Source: Herbiconiux solani NBRC 106740 (lineage in GTDB: Bacteria; Actinomycetota; Actinomycetes; Actinomycetales; Microbacteriaceae). From it: 64,000 bases of DNA. Below are positions 8,301 to 16,374 of the stretch, one piece after another (position 1 is the stretch's first letter; each line of letters opens with the position of its first letter). The stretch covers positions 1-64,000 of the forward strand of contig NZ_BCST01000008.1 in assembly GCF_001571005.1 (NCBI RefSeq), given 5' to 3'. The notes under the pieces were generated by a model that saw only the letters and a list, made by a program, of their open reading frames with translations, searched no databases and had not been told where the DNA came from. Position numbers and translations under genes: made by a program.

Positions 8301-9182
8301 ATGACCGACGCCCCGCGCCTCGCACCTCTTCCCACCGCATCCGCCGCCCCGGCAGGGCGGCCTGCCCGCCCGCCGCAGCCGCAGCGCGTGCTGCGCGTCA
8401 AGCGCACCGAGGCGATCGCGCCCCACCTCGTGCGCGTCGTCGCCGAGGGCGACGCGATCGACACCATCCCCGAGTCGACCCAGACCGACCGCTACGCCAA
8501 GATGCTGTTCGCGCCCGCGGGCTCCGGCCTCGTCCCGCCCTACGACCTGGCCGAGCTGCGCGAGCGGCTCCAGCCGTCCGAGCTGCCGACGCAGCGCACG
8601 TACACCCTGCGCAAGATCGACCGCGAGGCCGGCGAGGTCTGGATCGACTTCGTCGTGCACGGCGACACCGGCGTCGCGGGCCCCTGGGCGAGCGCGGCCC
8701 AGCCGGGCGACGCGGTCGTGCTCTCGGGAATCGGTGGCGGCTACGAGCCGGATCCGTCGGCGGCCTTCCAGGTGCTGGCCGGCGACGAGTCCGCCATCCC
8801 GGCGATCGCATCCGCTCTCGAGTCCATGCCGGCCGACACCCGCGGACACGTCGTGATCGAGGTCGACGGCGACGCCGACCACCTCGCCCTCACCGCTCCC
8901 GCCGGCGTCGCGATCGACTGGGTGCACCGCGACGGTGCGCCCGCCGGAACCTCGACCGTGCTGACCGCCGCACTGCGGGCGCTCGACGTGCCGCCGGCCG
9001 GCACGCAGGCCTTCGTGCACGGCGAGCGCGAGACGATGAAGGCGCTGCGGCCGCTGCTGCTGGATGCGTGGGGAATCCCGCGCGCGCAGCTCTCGCTGTC
9101 GGCGTACTGGGCCTACGGACGGGCCGAGGATGCGTTCCAGGCCGAGAAGCGGTCGCCGGTGGGGAAGATCTTCGCCGACTGA
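8301..9182 (+). CDS. Siderophore-interacting protein (flavin ferric-siderophore reductase)
   Basis: 293 residues with a strong ribosome-binding site (AAGGAG). The N-terminal FAD-binding part holds the RTYTLRK motif (family RxYTxR) and GDTGVAGPWA; the C-terminal NAD(P)H part has LAGDESAIPAIASALE and the terminal AYWAYGRAEDAF (family xYWRxGxxE). The family reduces ferric siderophores after import to release iron. A Pro/Ala-rich N-terminal tail of about 30 residues precedes the domain. No siderophore transporter is adjacent and no IdeR/DtxR box was recognised upstream. Confidence 0.92.
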   Translation: MTDAPRLAPLPTASAAPAGRPARPPQPQRVLRVKRTEAIAPHLVRVVAEGDAIDTIPESTQTDRYAKMLFAPAGSGLVPPYDLAELRERLQPSELPTQRTYTLRKIDREAGEVWIDFVVHGDTGVAGPWASAAQPGDAVVLSGIGGGYEPDPSAAFQVLAGDESAIPAIASALESMPADTRGHVVIEVDGDADHLALTAPAGVAIDWVHRDGAPAGTSTVLTAALRALDVPPAGTQAFVHGERETMKALRPLLLDAWGIPRAQLSLSAYWAYGRAEDAFQAEKRSPVGKIFAD

Positions 9183-9187
9183 TGGCC

Positions 9188-9253
9188 GAACGGGCTGATA
9201 ATCGCGTCTATACGTGCACTATGCACGTATAGAGCCGAATTTCAGCCCGTTCG
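9188..9253. repeat. 66-bp nested inverted repeat
   Basis: An outer pair of perfect 12-nt arms (CGAACGGGCTGA at 9188-9199, TCAGCCCGTTCG at 9242-9253) encloses an inner pair of perfect 12-nt arms (TCTATACGTGCA at 9208-9219, TGCACGTATAGA at 9223-9234) with a 3-nt CTA loop. The two 7-8-nt stretches between the stems pair poorly. It begins 5 bases after the siderophore-interacting gene stop. It could end transcription, be a mobile palindromic element, or be processed as a small RNA. Confidence 0.85.
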
Positions 9254-9310
9254 TGCAGCTTCCCTGCGCTTTCCGGCCGGTTACCCATCTGCGCACCCTA
9301 CGGTGGACCC

Positions 9311-10090
9311 ATGTCCCGCCGCCAAGCCGAGCCCATCTACACGATCGCCATCGGCGCCGGGCGCTCGCTCTTCGCCGCGCTGCGGCTGAAGCGCCGAGCG
9401 ACGGGCGTGTCGAACATCCCCGACACCGGCGGCGCGGTCTTCGCCATGACCCACTTCGGCTACCTCGAGTTCGCGCTCGTCGAGTGGCAGACCTGGATGC
9501 ACAACCGTCGGCGTATCCGCTTCATGGCGACCAAGCGCGCCTTCGACAAGCCGGTGGTCGGCGGACTGCTGCGCGGAATGAAGCACATCGAGGTCGACAT
9601 GACCGCCGGCGGCACGGCCTACGCCGAAGCCGTCGCGGCACTGCGGCGGGGCGAGATCATCGGGGTCTTCCCCGAGGCGGGCGTGAGCTCGAGCTTCACC
9701 GTGCGTGAGCTCAAGTCCGGCGCGGTGCGGCTGGCGGCCGAGGCCGGCGTGCCGGTGATCCCGGTCGCCGTCTGGGGTGGCCAGCGGTTGCTCACGAAGA
9801 ACCGCAAGATCCGCCTGCGCGACCGCATCGGCGTCGAGATCGACTTCGCGTTCGGTGCGCCGATCGCCGTCACGTCCGAGGACGACGTCGCGACCACGAC
9901 CGCCCAGCTCCGCGGAACCCTGCAGCAGCTCACCGACACCCTCCAGCGCGACTACCCGCAGGACGGCACCGGCCAGTGGTGGCAGCCGCGCTCGCTCGGC
10001 GGCACGGCTCCCACGGTCGAGGAGGCCGCGGCGGCCGACGAGGCCCGGGCCCGCCGTCGGGCCGAGGCCGAGGCGGCTTCGGGCTCCTAG
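9311..10090 (+). CDS. plsC: 1-acyl-sn-glycerol-3-phosphate acyltransferase family protein
   Basis: 259 residues, the size of single-domain PlsC proteins. The family moves an acyl chain to lysophosphatidic acid or a related acceptor at the membrane. Block I is THFGYLEFAL near residue 46, giving H-x4-E where the family normally has H-x4-D. Block II-like RFMATKRAFDKPVVG and block III FPEAGVSSSF near 119 (family FPEGxRS) follow, then VPVIPVAVWG (block IV). The replaced Asp and the EAG in place of EG(T/G) mean the acceptor or activity may differ from classical PlsC. The C-terminus is Ala/Arg/Glu-rich. Confidence 0.85.
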   Translation: MSRRQAEPIYTIAIGAGRSLFAALRLKRRATGVSNIPDTGGAVFAMTHFGYLEFALVEWQTWMHNRRRIRFMATKRAFDKPVVGGLLRGMKHIEVDMTAGGTAYAEAVAALRRGEIIGVFPEAGVSSSFTVRELKSGAVRLAAEAGVPVIPVAVWGGQRLLTKNRKIRLRDRIGVEIDFAFGAPIAVTSEDDVATTTAQLRGTLQQLTDTLQRDYPQDGTGQWWQPRSLGGTAPTVEEAAAADEARARRRAEAEAASGS

Positions 10091-10143
10091 CCCGCTTCCG
10101 TCAGGCGCACCCGCCGTCGCCGTCGCCGTCGCGTCGCGTCGCG

Positions 10144-11040
10144 TCAGACGATCGCCCAGCGCATCTGCACGTCGCGCATCACGAGCACGCTGTCGACCTC
10201 CGCCCTCCCGGCGGGCAGGGCGTCGAAGAACGACGAGCGGATGCTCCGGATGCGCCCGGCCGCGACCTTCCACGCATCCGTCTTCAGTTCGAGGCCGTCG
10301 TACCGGGGCGCCGACGCCGGTCCGCGCGACGGCGACCAGCCGACCGACCCGCGCCGGTAGAAGGCCGAGGCCTCGTCGACACTGGAGAACAGCGAGCTCG
10401 ACCAGTCCGCATCCGGGATCACGTCGACGTCGAGCGCGACCCGCGCATCCGGAGCGGTGAATCCGACCGCGAGCCGCGAGGGCGTCTCGTGCACGTCGAA
10501 CCGGGCATGCCGGTGCACCCCGGGGAACAGGCGGCCTCCGGCCAGCTGCGGGACGCGCGAGGCGCTGTGGCGCACCGGGATGTAGACGCCCGAGCGGGTG
10601 CGGGTGCGCGCACTGGGCTCCGATGCCGTGTCTCCCGTCGCGTCAGAACTGCCATCGCTGCGGCCGGTCACCGCACTGCCCTCGACGGGCTCGTCCCACT
10701 CCACCGCGATCCGATGGGCGGCGTTCTCGGCGCCCCACCCGATCTGGGTCCGGATGAACGCGGGCCGGAATGCGCCGAGCCGCAGCAGGCAGATCCCGGC
10801 CACAGCGCTCCCGTCGACCAGCTGCGGGCGGAGCCCTTCCGGCAGCAGCGACGCGGCGACCTCGGCGTCGAGGCGGTAGCTCACGAGCAGCCGCCGCTCG
10901 ATCGTGGCGGCGAGGGGTGGCAGCACGTACCGCCGAGTCCGCACCGGGAGGCGGTGCTGGCCCGAGTCCGGAGCACCGGGGCCCTCGTCGATGTCTGTCG
11001 CGCCCGTGCGGGCGCGCGCGTTCAGCGTGCTGTCGTACAT
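10144..11040 (-). CDS. DUF2071 (YqjF-like) domain protein
   Basis: 298 residues. The order of motifs matches DUF2071: RRLLVSYRLDAEVAASLLPEGLRPQLVDG at the start of the domain, GICLLRLGAFRP, VYIPVRHSAS, and a C-terminal SPSRGPASAPRYDGLELKTDAWKV. The biochemical function of the family is unknown. An N-terminal extension of about 35 residues is low in complexity. A GCCGTC/GCGTC simple repeat lies just past its 3' end (10110-10145), between it and the convergent plsC gene. Confidence 0.85.
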   Translation of the reverse strand: MYDSTLNARARTGATDIDEGPGAPDSGQHRLPVRTRRYVLPPLAATIERRLLVSYRLDAEVAASLLPEGLRPQLVDGSAVAGICLLRLGAFRPAFIRTQIGWGAENAAHRIAVEWDEPVEGSAVTGRSDGSSDATGDTASEPSARTRTRSGVYIPVRHSASRVPQLAGGRLFPGVHRHARFDVHETPSRLAVGFTAPDARVALDVDVIPDADWSSSLFSSVDEASAFYRRGSVGWSPSRGPASAPRYDGLELKTDAWKVAAGRIRSIRSSFFDALPAGRAEVDSVLVMRDVQMRWAIV

Positions 11041-11156
11041 CAGTGTCCCCCGACCCTGTGTTCGTGTTCGGTTCGTTCCGTCAGCCGACGATGACGACGA
11101 CTGCCACCTCGCGGGCGCGGCGACTCGGCCATCTCAGCCGGGCGTGCCGCCCGTCC

Positions 11157-11522
11157 TCAGCCGGTCGAGCCCACCGCGGGCGCATCCGTGCCGAGCTCAC
11201 CGCGGTCATCCCGGTCGCCACGCACCTTCCGCACCTCACGCAGCACGATCTGCTCCGGGCACACGGTCGACAGAAAGTCGCCGACCGAGAGCGCGAGCCG
11301 ATCGCCCACCAGCGAGTACAGGATGCGGTTCGCATCCCGTCGCTCGGTCACGAGCCCGGCGTTCTTCAGCACCGCGAGGTGCCGTGAGACCGTCGGCCCC
11401 GAGGCCGCGAACCGCGAGGCGATGTCGCCGGCGGCGAGCTCGCCCTCTTTCAGATCCTGGAGGATCTGCCGGCGCGTAGGGTGCGCCAGGGCCGAGAACA
11501 CGTCGCTCGTCTTGTCCTGCAT
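11157..11522 (-). CDS. ArsR/SdpR-like winged-helix regulator
   Basis: 121 residues from the ATG at 11522 (MQDKTSDVF). The domain is typical: VFSALAHPTRRQILQDLKEGELAAGDIA followed by the recognition helix GPTVSRHLAVLKNAGLV and the wing TERRDANRILYSL. It lacks metal-ligand cysteines except one near the end, so a metal-sensing role is not indicated; it is closest to autorepressors of the SdpR type. No Shine-Dalgarno is seen, and a good -10 sits 6 bases before the ATG, so the message is probably leaderless. It runs divergent from the ECF sigma gene. Confidence 0.88.
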   Translation of the reverse strand: MQDKTSDVFSALAHPTRRQILQDLKEGELAAGDIASRFAASGPTVSRHLAVLKNAGLVTERRDANRILYSLVGDRLALSVGDFLSTVCPEQIVLREVRKVRGDRDDRGELGTDAPAVGSTG

Positions 11523-11528
11523 GTTCGC

Positions 11529-11558
11529 AATGTAGCACAAACGCTAAAGAGCTAACAA
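11529..11558 (-). promoter_or_regulatory. Promoter of the SdpR-like gene, probably leaderless
   Basis: On the minus strand TTGTTA (-35) and TACATT (-10) are separated by 18 bases, and the -10 ends 6 bases before the ATG. A doubled TTAGC (TTAGCTCTTTAGC) lies in the spacer and could be the repressor site. Confidence 0.5.
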
Positions 11559-11620
11559 CACATTTCGAAGCAGCGGCCGATCATCGGGAACCGGATCGCC
11601 GCATCCGGACATCTCTAGAT

Positions 11621-12361
11621 GTGACCATCCCTGAGACCACCGAAGCCTCCCTCTGGGAGCGCGCCCGTTCGGGCGACCCCGACGCGTTCGGGTCGATCTT
11701 CGACCTGCACGAGGCCCGCATCTTCCGGCAGGCGCGACGCCTGACCGGGTCGTACGACGACGCCGAGGACGTGACGGCCCTCGTCTTCCTCGAGGCGTGG
11801 CGGAAGCGCGAGGCCGTTCGGCTGGTCGACGGCTCGGTGGTGGCCTGGCTCGCCGTGACGACCACGAACATCGCCCGCAACTCGACCCGGTCGCGCAACC
11901 GCCACCGCGCGCTGCTGGCGAGACTGCACGACACGAACGGTTCCGCCGCGTTCTCGTCGGCCGTCGTCCCCGACCCGGCGGCCGAGGTCGACGAGCGGAT
12001 GGACCGGGCCGCGCTGGCCGCGACCGCCCGGGCCGCGCTCGCCCGGCTCCCCCGCCGGGATCAGGACGTGATCGCGCTGTGCATCCTTCAGGGGCTGACG
12101 ACGCAGGAGGCGTCGGAGGCCCTCGACATCGCGCCGGGCACCGTCAAGTCGCGGCTCTCCCGGGCGCGGGGCCGGCTCAGCGCCGACGTGCTCGCCGCCC
12201 TTGCCGGGCCGCCGCTCGCGGGTGGGTCGCCATCCGCGGTTGGATCGGCGTCCGCATCCGCATCCGCGCCCTCATCAGCAGCCCCATCCGCGGCATCCCG
12301 ATCCTCAGCCCCATCCTCACCCGACTCGACCCCGAACGCCCTTCCCGGAGGTGCACGATGA
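11621..12361 (+). CDS. ECF-type RNA polymerase sigma factor
   Basis: 246 residues starting at a GTG. Region 2 (about residues 10-80) has DPDAFGSIFDLHEARIFRQARRLTG and the core-binding DDAEDVTALVFLEAWR; region 4 (about 130-185) has LPRRDQDVIALCILQGLTTQEASEALDIAPGTVKSRLSRAR. The last 55 residues are a Ser/Ala/Pro-rich tail, encoded by GCATCC repeats, which is not part of the sigma fold. It overlaps the next gene by 4 bases; that gene encodes a membrane protein that may act as its anti-sigma factor or its target. Confidence 0.92.
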   Translation: MTIPETTEASLWERARSGDPDAFGSIFDLHEARIFRQARRLTGSYDDAEDVTALVFLEAWRKREAVRLVDGSVVAWLAVTTTNIARNSTRSRNRHRALLARLHDTNGSAAFSSAVVPDPAAEVDERMDRAALAATARAALARLPRRDQDVIALCILQGLTTQEASEALDIAPGTVKSRLSRARGRLSADVLAALAGPPLAGGSPSAVGSASASASAPSSAAPSAASRSSAPSSPDSTPNALPGGAR

Positions 12362-13269
12362 ACGACAGCCGTGACGAACTCGACCCCGGTCGCCGGGCCC
12401 TCCTACGCTCGCTCCTCGTGCAGGATGCCCGTGATGATCTCGCGGGCGCCGGCGCCGCCGCGTCGAAGCGCCGGGTTCTCAGCCTCTCACTGGCCATCGG
12501 GCTGGTCGCCGCGGTCGCGGTCGGGGCGGTGAGCATCGGCGTCGCCGGTCTGCCGATCTCGTCGGGGCCCGCGGCGACGAGCACCGAGACACCGCGGCCG
12601 ACTCCGACCCGGACGCCGGTGCCGAGCCCGTCTCCGACCCCTTCGGCGACTCCGACACCGACCCCGACCGGGACGCCGGCCGCCGGCGCCGCCCCTTCCG
12701 TCGCCGAGTTCCAGGCCGCCGTGGTGGCGGCGGGGCTGGACTGCTCGTCGTGGGTGCCGGAATCGAGCGGCACGCCGGGGGCGGTCGAGGTCGGGACGTG
12801 CCAGAGCTCCGGCCTGTGGTACTCGGTCTTCGCCACCGAGGCCGATGCCGCGCAGGTGCTCGCGCTGAACGATGCGAGCCTGGAACGGGGTGCCTACCTC
12901 TCCGGACCGACCTGGATCGCGGGCATCAACGACGTCAACGGGATGCGCGACGACCTCGTGGCCCTGCAGGCCGTGTTCGGCGGGACGCTCAACTGGGATC
13001 CGGGCGCGCAGGTCGACCCGATCGCGGGCTACGAGACGCACCTGCTCTGGAATCTCTGCGTGGCGGAGGGGATGAAGAGCTTCCCGGGGGCGGTGACAGA
13101 GGACTATCGGGCGGATACGGCGCACCTGACGCCGGACGGCAAGCCCGAGGTGTACGTGTTCTTCGAGACGCCCGAGACGCCGATGCCGACGGGAACTGTC
13201 TGGATCTGCCAGTTCGGCGGAGAGCCCTCCTCACCGACGCTCGACTACTTCAACACGAAGGACATCTAG
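12358..13269 (+). CDS. Membrane-anchored protein coupled to the ECF sigma factor
   Basis: 303 residues, start at an ATG with GGAGG 7 bases upstream and overlapping the sigma stop. A cytoplasmic stub of about 40 residues (DELDPGRRALLRSLLVQDA) precedes one transmembrane segment (LSLAIGLVAAVAVGAVSIGVA) and a Pro/Thr/Ser spacer (about 75-105). The outer domain (about 110-303) has five cysteines (DCSSW, GTCQSS, NLCVAE, WICQF and others) and is of unknown family. The layout (short cytoplasmic part, one TM, outer sensor) fits an anti-sigma factor or sigma-linked envelope protein, but no anti-sigma motif such as HxxxCxxC is present. Confidence 0.75.
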   Translation: MNDSRDELDPGRRALLRSLLVQDARDDLAGAGAAASKRRVLSLSLAIGLVAAVAVGAVSIGVAGLPISSGPAATSTETPRPTPTRTPVPSPSPTPSATPTPTPTGTPAAGAAPSVAEFQAAVVAAGLDCSSWVPESSGTPGAVEVGTCQSSGLWYSVFATEADAAQVLALNDASLERGAYLSGPTWIAGINDVNGMRDDLVALQAVFGGTLNWDPGAQVDPIAGYETHLLWNLCVAEGMKSFPGAVTEDYRADTAHLTPDGKPEVYVFFETPETPMPTGTVWICQFGGEPSSPTLDYFNTKDI

Positions 13270-13316
13270 GGGTGTGGTGGCCGGGGCGGCCGAGGCTCAA
13301 CCCCGGCTCGGCCCGA

Positions 13317-13871
13317 CTACAGCAGGCGGGCGTAGAGCGCGAGGTCGAGGCGGCGGTCGCCCACCTGCAGCGCCTGCCGCAGCACGCCCTCGCGCTCGAA
13401 GCCGAGGCGTTCGGCGACGCGGATGCTGCGCGCGTTCTCCGTCGCCGCCCGGATCTCGACACGCCGGATCCCTAGCGCCGACGCGTGCTCGAGCAGTGCG
13501 GCGCAGGTGCGCGTGACGATCCCGCGGCCCTCGGATGAGGCGTCGATCCAGTACCCCAGCTCGGCGTTGCCGGCCGACGGGTCGATCTTGAGCCCCGCGG
13601 ATCCGACGGCCACCGCGCCGTCGTACATCACGACGGGAACGACCTCCCCGCGCACGAACCGCCCGAGTTCGAACTCGGTGTAGGCCCGGGTGGATTCGAG
13701 GGACTGGTCGAACTGGGCCCAAGGCTCCCAGAGGCGCAGGCGGTCGAGGTTCTGCACGGCGAGCTGCTGGAGTTCGGCGACGGTGTCGAGCGTGCGGAGT
13801 CCGAGCGATATCCCGTCGCCGAGGTCACGGGAGAAGAACGGCGCGCCCATCAGAGCGTCACGGGCGCCCAC
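13317..13871 (-). CDS. GNAT N-acetyltransferase, RimJ/RimL type
   Basis: 184 residues from a GTG at 13871; an ATG eight codons in (13850) is an equally good start. Family features: SLGLRTLDTVAELQQLAVQNLDRLRLWEPW at the N-terminus, ELGYWIDASSEGRGIVTRTCAALLEHA (acetyl-CoA pyrophosphate loop, here SEGRG for the usual QGRGxG/A) and RVEIRAATENARSIRVAERLGFEREGVLR near the end. This group acetylates ribosomal proteins or small molecules; the substrate is not predictable here. Confidence 0.9.
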   Translation of the reverse strand: MGARDALMGAPFFSRDLGDGISLGLRTLDTVAELQQLAVQNLDRLRLWEPWAQFDQSLESTRAYTEFELGRFVRGEVVPVVMYDGAVAVGSAGLKIDPSAGNAELGYWIDASSEGRGIVTRTCAALLEHASALGIRRVEIRAATENARSIRVAERLGFEREGVLRQALQVGDRRLDLALYARLL

Positions 13872-13945
13872 CGGCGCAAGTCGAGGCGGATCATCCCTCC
13901 ATCGTATTCACCCGTTCCACCCCGCAGAATGCCGCCAGGGGCGGG

Positions 13946-14386
13946 TTACGCAGAAGTGGAGGGACGGGACGCGCGACGGCGGTCGCGCGCATCCTTCGCC
14001 GCCCCCATCGCCTTCTTCGCCACCGAGGTCGCCCGCACGCGCGCCTTCTTGGCACCCTCGAACTCCGTCGACAGGATGCCGAGACCGCCGATCGCCACCA
14101 GCGCACCCGGGCCGGGCAGCGGGATCATCACCACGCCGAGCGCGACCGTCGCCCCGCCCACCACTCCGACCCCCGTGCGGTACACGGTGTCGGTGGTCGG
14201 GTTCTTGCGGATCTGCTCACGCACACCGTGCGCCGCCCGCCCCGCGGTCTTCCCGGCGGCCCGACCGACCGCGCGACCGAGGTTCTTCGCGGCGGCGCCG
14301 ACGCCCTCGGGCGCACCCGCGGCATTCGCGCCAGGCTCAGACGGCGCGGCGGGCTGGGACGGCGGGAGGATGATCGGCTCGCTCAT
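13946..14386 (-). CDS. PGPGW-family (TIGR02611-like) transmembrane protein
   Basis: 146 residues. After an N-terminal Pro/Ala-rich region and a basic amphipathic helix come two hydrophobic segments (TGVGVVGGATVALGVVMIPL and ALVAIGGLGILSTEF) joined by PLPGPGA, the place where the family has PGPGW; Trp is replaced by Ala. The FEGAKKARVRA after the second segment matches the family tail FEWAxRxxxxA. Function unknown; these proteins are widespread in actinobacterial membranes. Confidence 0.8.
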   Translation of the reverse strand: MSEPIILPPSQPAAPSEPGANAAGAPEGVGAAAKNLGRAVGRAAGKTAGRAAHGVREQIRKNPTTDTVYRTGVGVVGGATVALGVVMIPLPGPGALVAIGGLGILSTEFEGAKKARVRATSVAKKAMGAAKDARDRRRASRPSTSA

Positions 14387-14474
14387 CCACCCACTCTAGA
14401 TTCCGCCCACGCGCGCAGCTCGGTCTCCGGGCCTCTCCTCAGGGAGGAAGCCTCAAGAGCGAAGCCGCCCCAGC

Positions 14475-15131
14475 TCAGCGCAGCAGCTCCGTCCCCGACG
14501 CCGTGCAGCTCGCGGTCGCGTACGGCCCCGTGCTCGTCTGCTCGGTGAGCACCTTGCCGTCGAGGATGATCCGGCACGTGACATCCCCCTCGGCCGCGCC
14601 GTTGGTCGCCGTGATCGTGTAGCTGTTGTAGGTCGCGGCACCGCCGGTCGAGACGACGTACTCCTGCTCGAACGGCAGCGCCTGGCCCGTGCTCTGCTGG
14701 GTCGTCGAGATGCCGTCGGTGTAGGCGGAGTAGGAGATGTCGACGTCGGATCCGGTGCCGTCGACCTGGTAGATCAGCGAGGTCTGGCCGGTCGCGCCGT
14801 CTTGCCCCTGGCGGATGCCCTCGGCGATGCTGCCGAACAGCCAGGCCGTGTAGACGACGGCGAGGATGATCGAGAGCACGAGCGCGACGGCACTCAGGAT
14901 GATGCCCGCGATAGCCGCGGCCCGGCGCCGGGCCTTGAGCACGACCGCGATGATCCCGAGCACGAGCCCGACGAACGCGATCACGCCGCTGATGTAGTTG
15001 ACGAACGGGATGAACGCGCCGACGAGCGCCGCGATGCCGAGGATGAGGGCGGCGAGCCCCAGCCCGTTGCCGCGCTTGGGGGCGGGGCCGGTCGGCGCGG
15101 GCTGGTACGGGGGCGGCGGCGAGTAACTCAT
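14475..15131 (-). CDS. Membrane protein with MmpS-like C-terminal domain
   Basis: 218 residues from the ATG at 15131 (MSYSPPPPYQP). A Pro-rich N-terminus leads into a DUF4190-type block of three hydrophobic segments (GLAALILGIAALVGAFIPFV, VIAFVGLVLGIIAVVL, AGIILSAVALVLSIILAVVY). The C-terminal ~110 residues (LIYQVDGTGSDVDISYSAYTDG through GDVTCRIILDGKVLTEQTSTG) have the beta-sandwich pattern of MmpS-like domains, including the two cysteines. The start used here avoids an upstream stretch with no ribosome-binding site. Role unknown; MmpS proteins help lipid or siderophore export in mycobacteria, but no MmpL is present here. Confidence 0.85.
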   Translation of the reverse strand: MSYSPPPPYQPAPTGPAPKRGNGLGLAALILGIAALVGAFIPFVNYISGVIAFVGLVLGIIAVVLKARRRAAAIAGIILSAVALVLSIILAVVYTAWLFGSIAEGIRQGQDGATGQTSLIYQVDGTGSDVDISYSAYTDGISTTQQSTGQALPFEQEYVVSTGGAATYNSYTITATNGAAEGDVTCRIILDGKVLTEQTSTGPYATASCTASGTELLR

Positions 15132-15323
15132 CCCCCGATCTTGACAGACGAGCAGCCGCGCCCGCACGGCACCGCTTCGTCTCGGCTTCGCCATCTCGCC
15201 CGCCGGTCCTCCCCCGAACGAGGTCTATCCGCGTCTGGTCGACAACCGTAGTGTTCAGGCGGGGGTCGGATGCACGCACCATGTGCATCCATTCGCCCGC
15301 CCCTTCCCTACGAGAGCGATCCG

Positions 15324-16238
15324 ATGACCCAGCAGCCCACCCCGCCGCGCCGACCCCCGTGGCGGCCGACCCTCCTGACCTTCCTCGTGGGCGCCGCCGC
15401 GCTGTTCGTGGGTGGCCTCGCTTCGATCGCGGGCGGGTTCGGTGCACTGATCGTCGTCGCCGCACTGTTCGTTCTCGTCGCCGGCATCTGGACGCTGGGC
15501 TCGCGCCGACCGGGCTGGCTGAATCTGCCCGCCGGGCGGCTCTCGGCCGGGCTCGTCGTCGGCGCGGCCGCCGTCGCGCTGCTCATCGGGGGTGGGCTCA
15601 CCGCCTCGGCGCATCCGGCCCAGTCGCTCGCGGGATCGTCGGGGAGCTCTTCGAGCGACAGCGTCGCCGGAGTCGACGAAGGGCTGATCGAGTCGTCGTC
15701 GGCGGCCACCGCGCCGGGTTCGGCCAAACGGTCGCCCGCGCCCAGCCCGGCTCCGACCCCCACTCCCACCCCTACTCCGAAGACCACGGTGCAGTCGGCC
15801 CAGACCTCCGAGGCGGTCGCGTACTCGTCGACCCAGCACGAGGATCCGGCGATGGATGCCGGGACGACCCAGGTGACCACGGCCGGCGTCCCGGGGACCA
15901 AGGTCGTAACCTGGGAGATCACCCTCGTCGACGGGGTCGAGACCGGCCGCAAGGTCGTCTCGGAATCGGTGACAGTGGCGCAGATCGCGGAGGACACGGC
16001 GATCGGTACCCGTCAGGCTCCGCCCCCGCCTGCCGAGCCGGAACCCGCCCCGGCTCCCGAGGCCCCCGGCGCCGGCTGCGACCCGAACTACGCGGGTGGC
16101 TGCGTGCCGATCGACTCGGACGTCGACTGCCCTGGCGGAAGCGGCAACGGTCCGTCCTACGCGCCCGGCCCCGTTCAAGTCGTCGGCACCGACATCTACG
16201 GCCTCGACCGGGATGGCGACGGGATGGGCTGCGAATAG
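15324..16238 (+). CDS. Membrane-anchored G5 and excalibur domain protein
   Basis: 304 residues. Two to three hydrophobic segments come first (TLLTFLVGAAALFVGGLASIAG, ALIVVAALFVLVAGIWTL, LSAGLVVGAAAVALLIGGGL), then a Ser-rich and PTPTPTP linker. A G5 domain follows (about residues 155-230: QTSEAVAYSSTQHEDPAMDAG, TKVVTWEITLVDGVETGRKV). The C-terminus is an excalibur calcium-binding motif (DRDGDGMGCE, with the paired cysteines upstream in CDPNYAGGC and DCPGG). G5 domains bind cell-wall sugars or polymers, so the protein probably sits in the envelope. The start is the ATG at 15324. Confidence 0.9.
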   Translation: MTQQPTPPRRPPWRPTLLTFLVGAAALFVGGLASIAGGFGALIVVAALFVLVAGIWTLGSRRPGWLNLPAGRLSAGLVVGAAAVALLIGGGLTASAHPAQSLAGSSGSSSSDSVAGVDEGLIESSSAATAPGSAKRSPAPSPAPTPTPTPTPKTTVQSAQTSEAVAYSSTQHEDPAMDAGTTQVTTAGVPGTKVVTWEITLVDGVETGRKVVSESVTVAQIAEDTAIGTRQAPPPPAEPEPAPAPEAPGAGCDPNYAGGCVPIDSDVDCPGGSGNGPSYAPGPVQVVGTDIYGLDRDGDGMGCE

Positions 16239-16280
16239 GCCTTTGAGCCACAGCCCGATCGTGAGATATCGGGGCGCGCG

Positions 16281-16360
16281 AGCCCGGGTGGGCCGGGTAG
16301 CCCGGGTGGGCCGGGTGGGCCGGGTAGGCCGGGTAGCCCGGGGTGGCCCGGGTGGCCCGC
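16281..16360. repeat. Imperfect 9-bp tandem repeat, GGGCCGGGT type
   Basis: About eight imperfect copies of a GGGTGGGCC/GGGTAGGCC unit lie in the gap between the G5 gene and the epoxide hydrolase, directly before the hydrolase start. Both G-rich and C-rich strands could form secondary structure. No ORF or terminator was recognised in the gap. Confidence 0.75.
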
Positions 16361-16374
16361 GATAGCGTGTGGGC

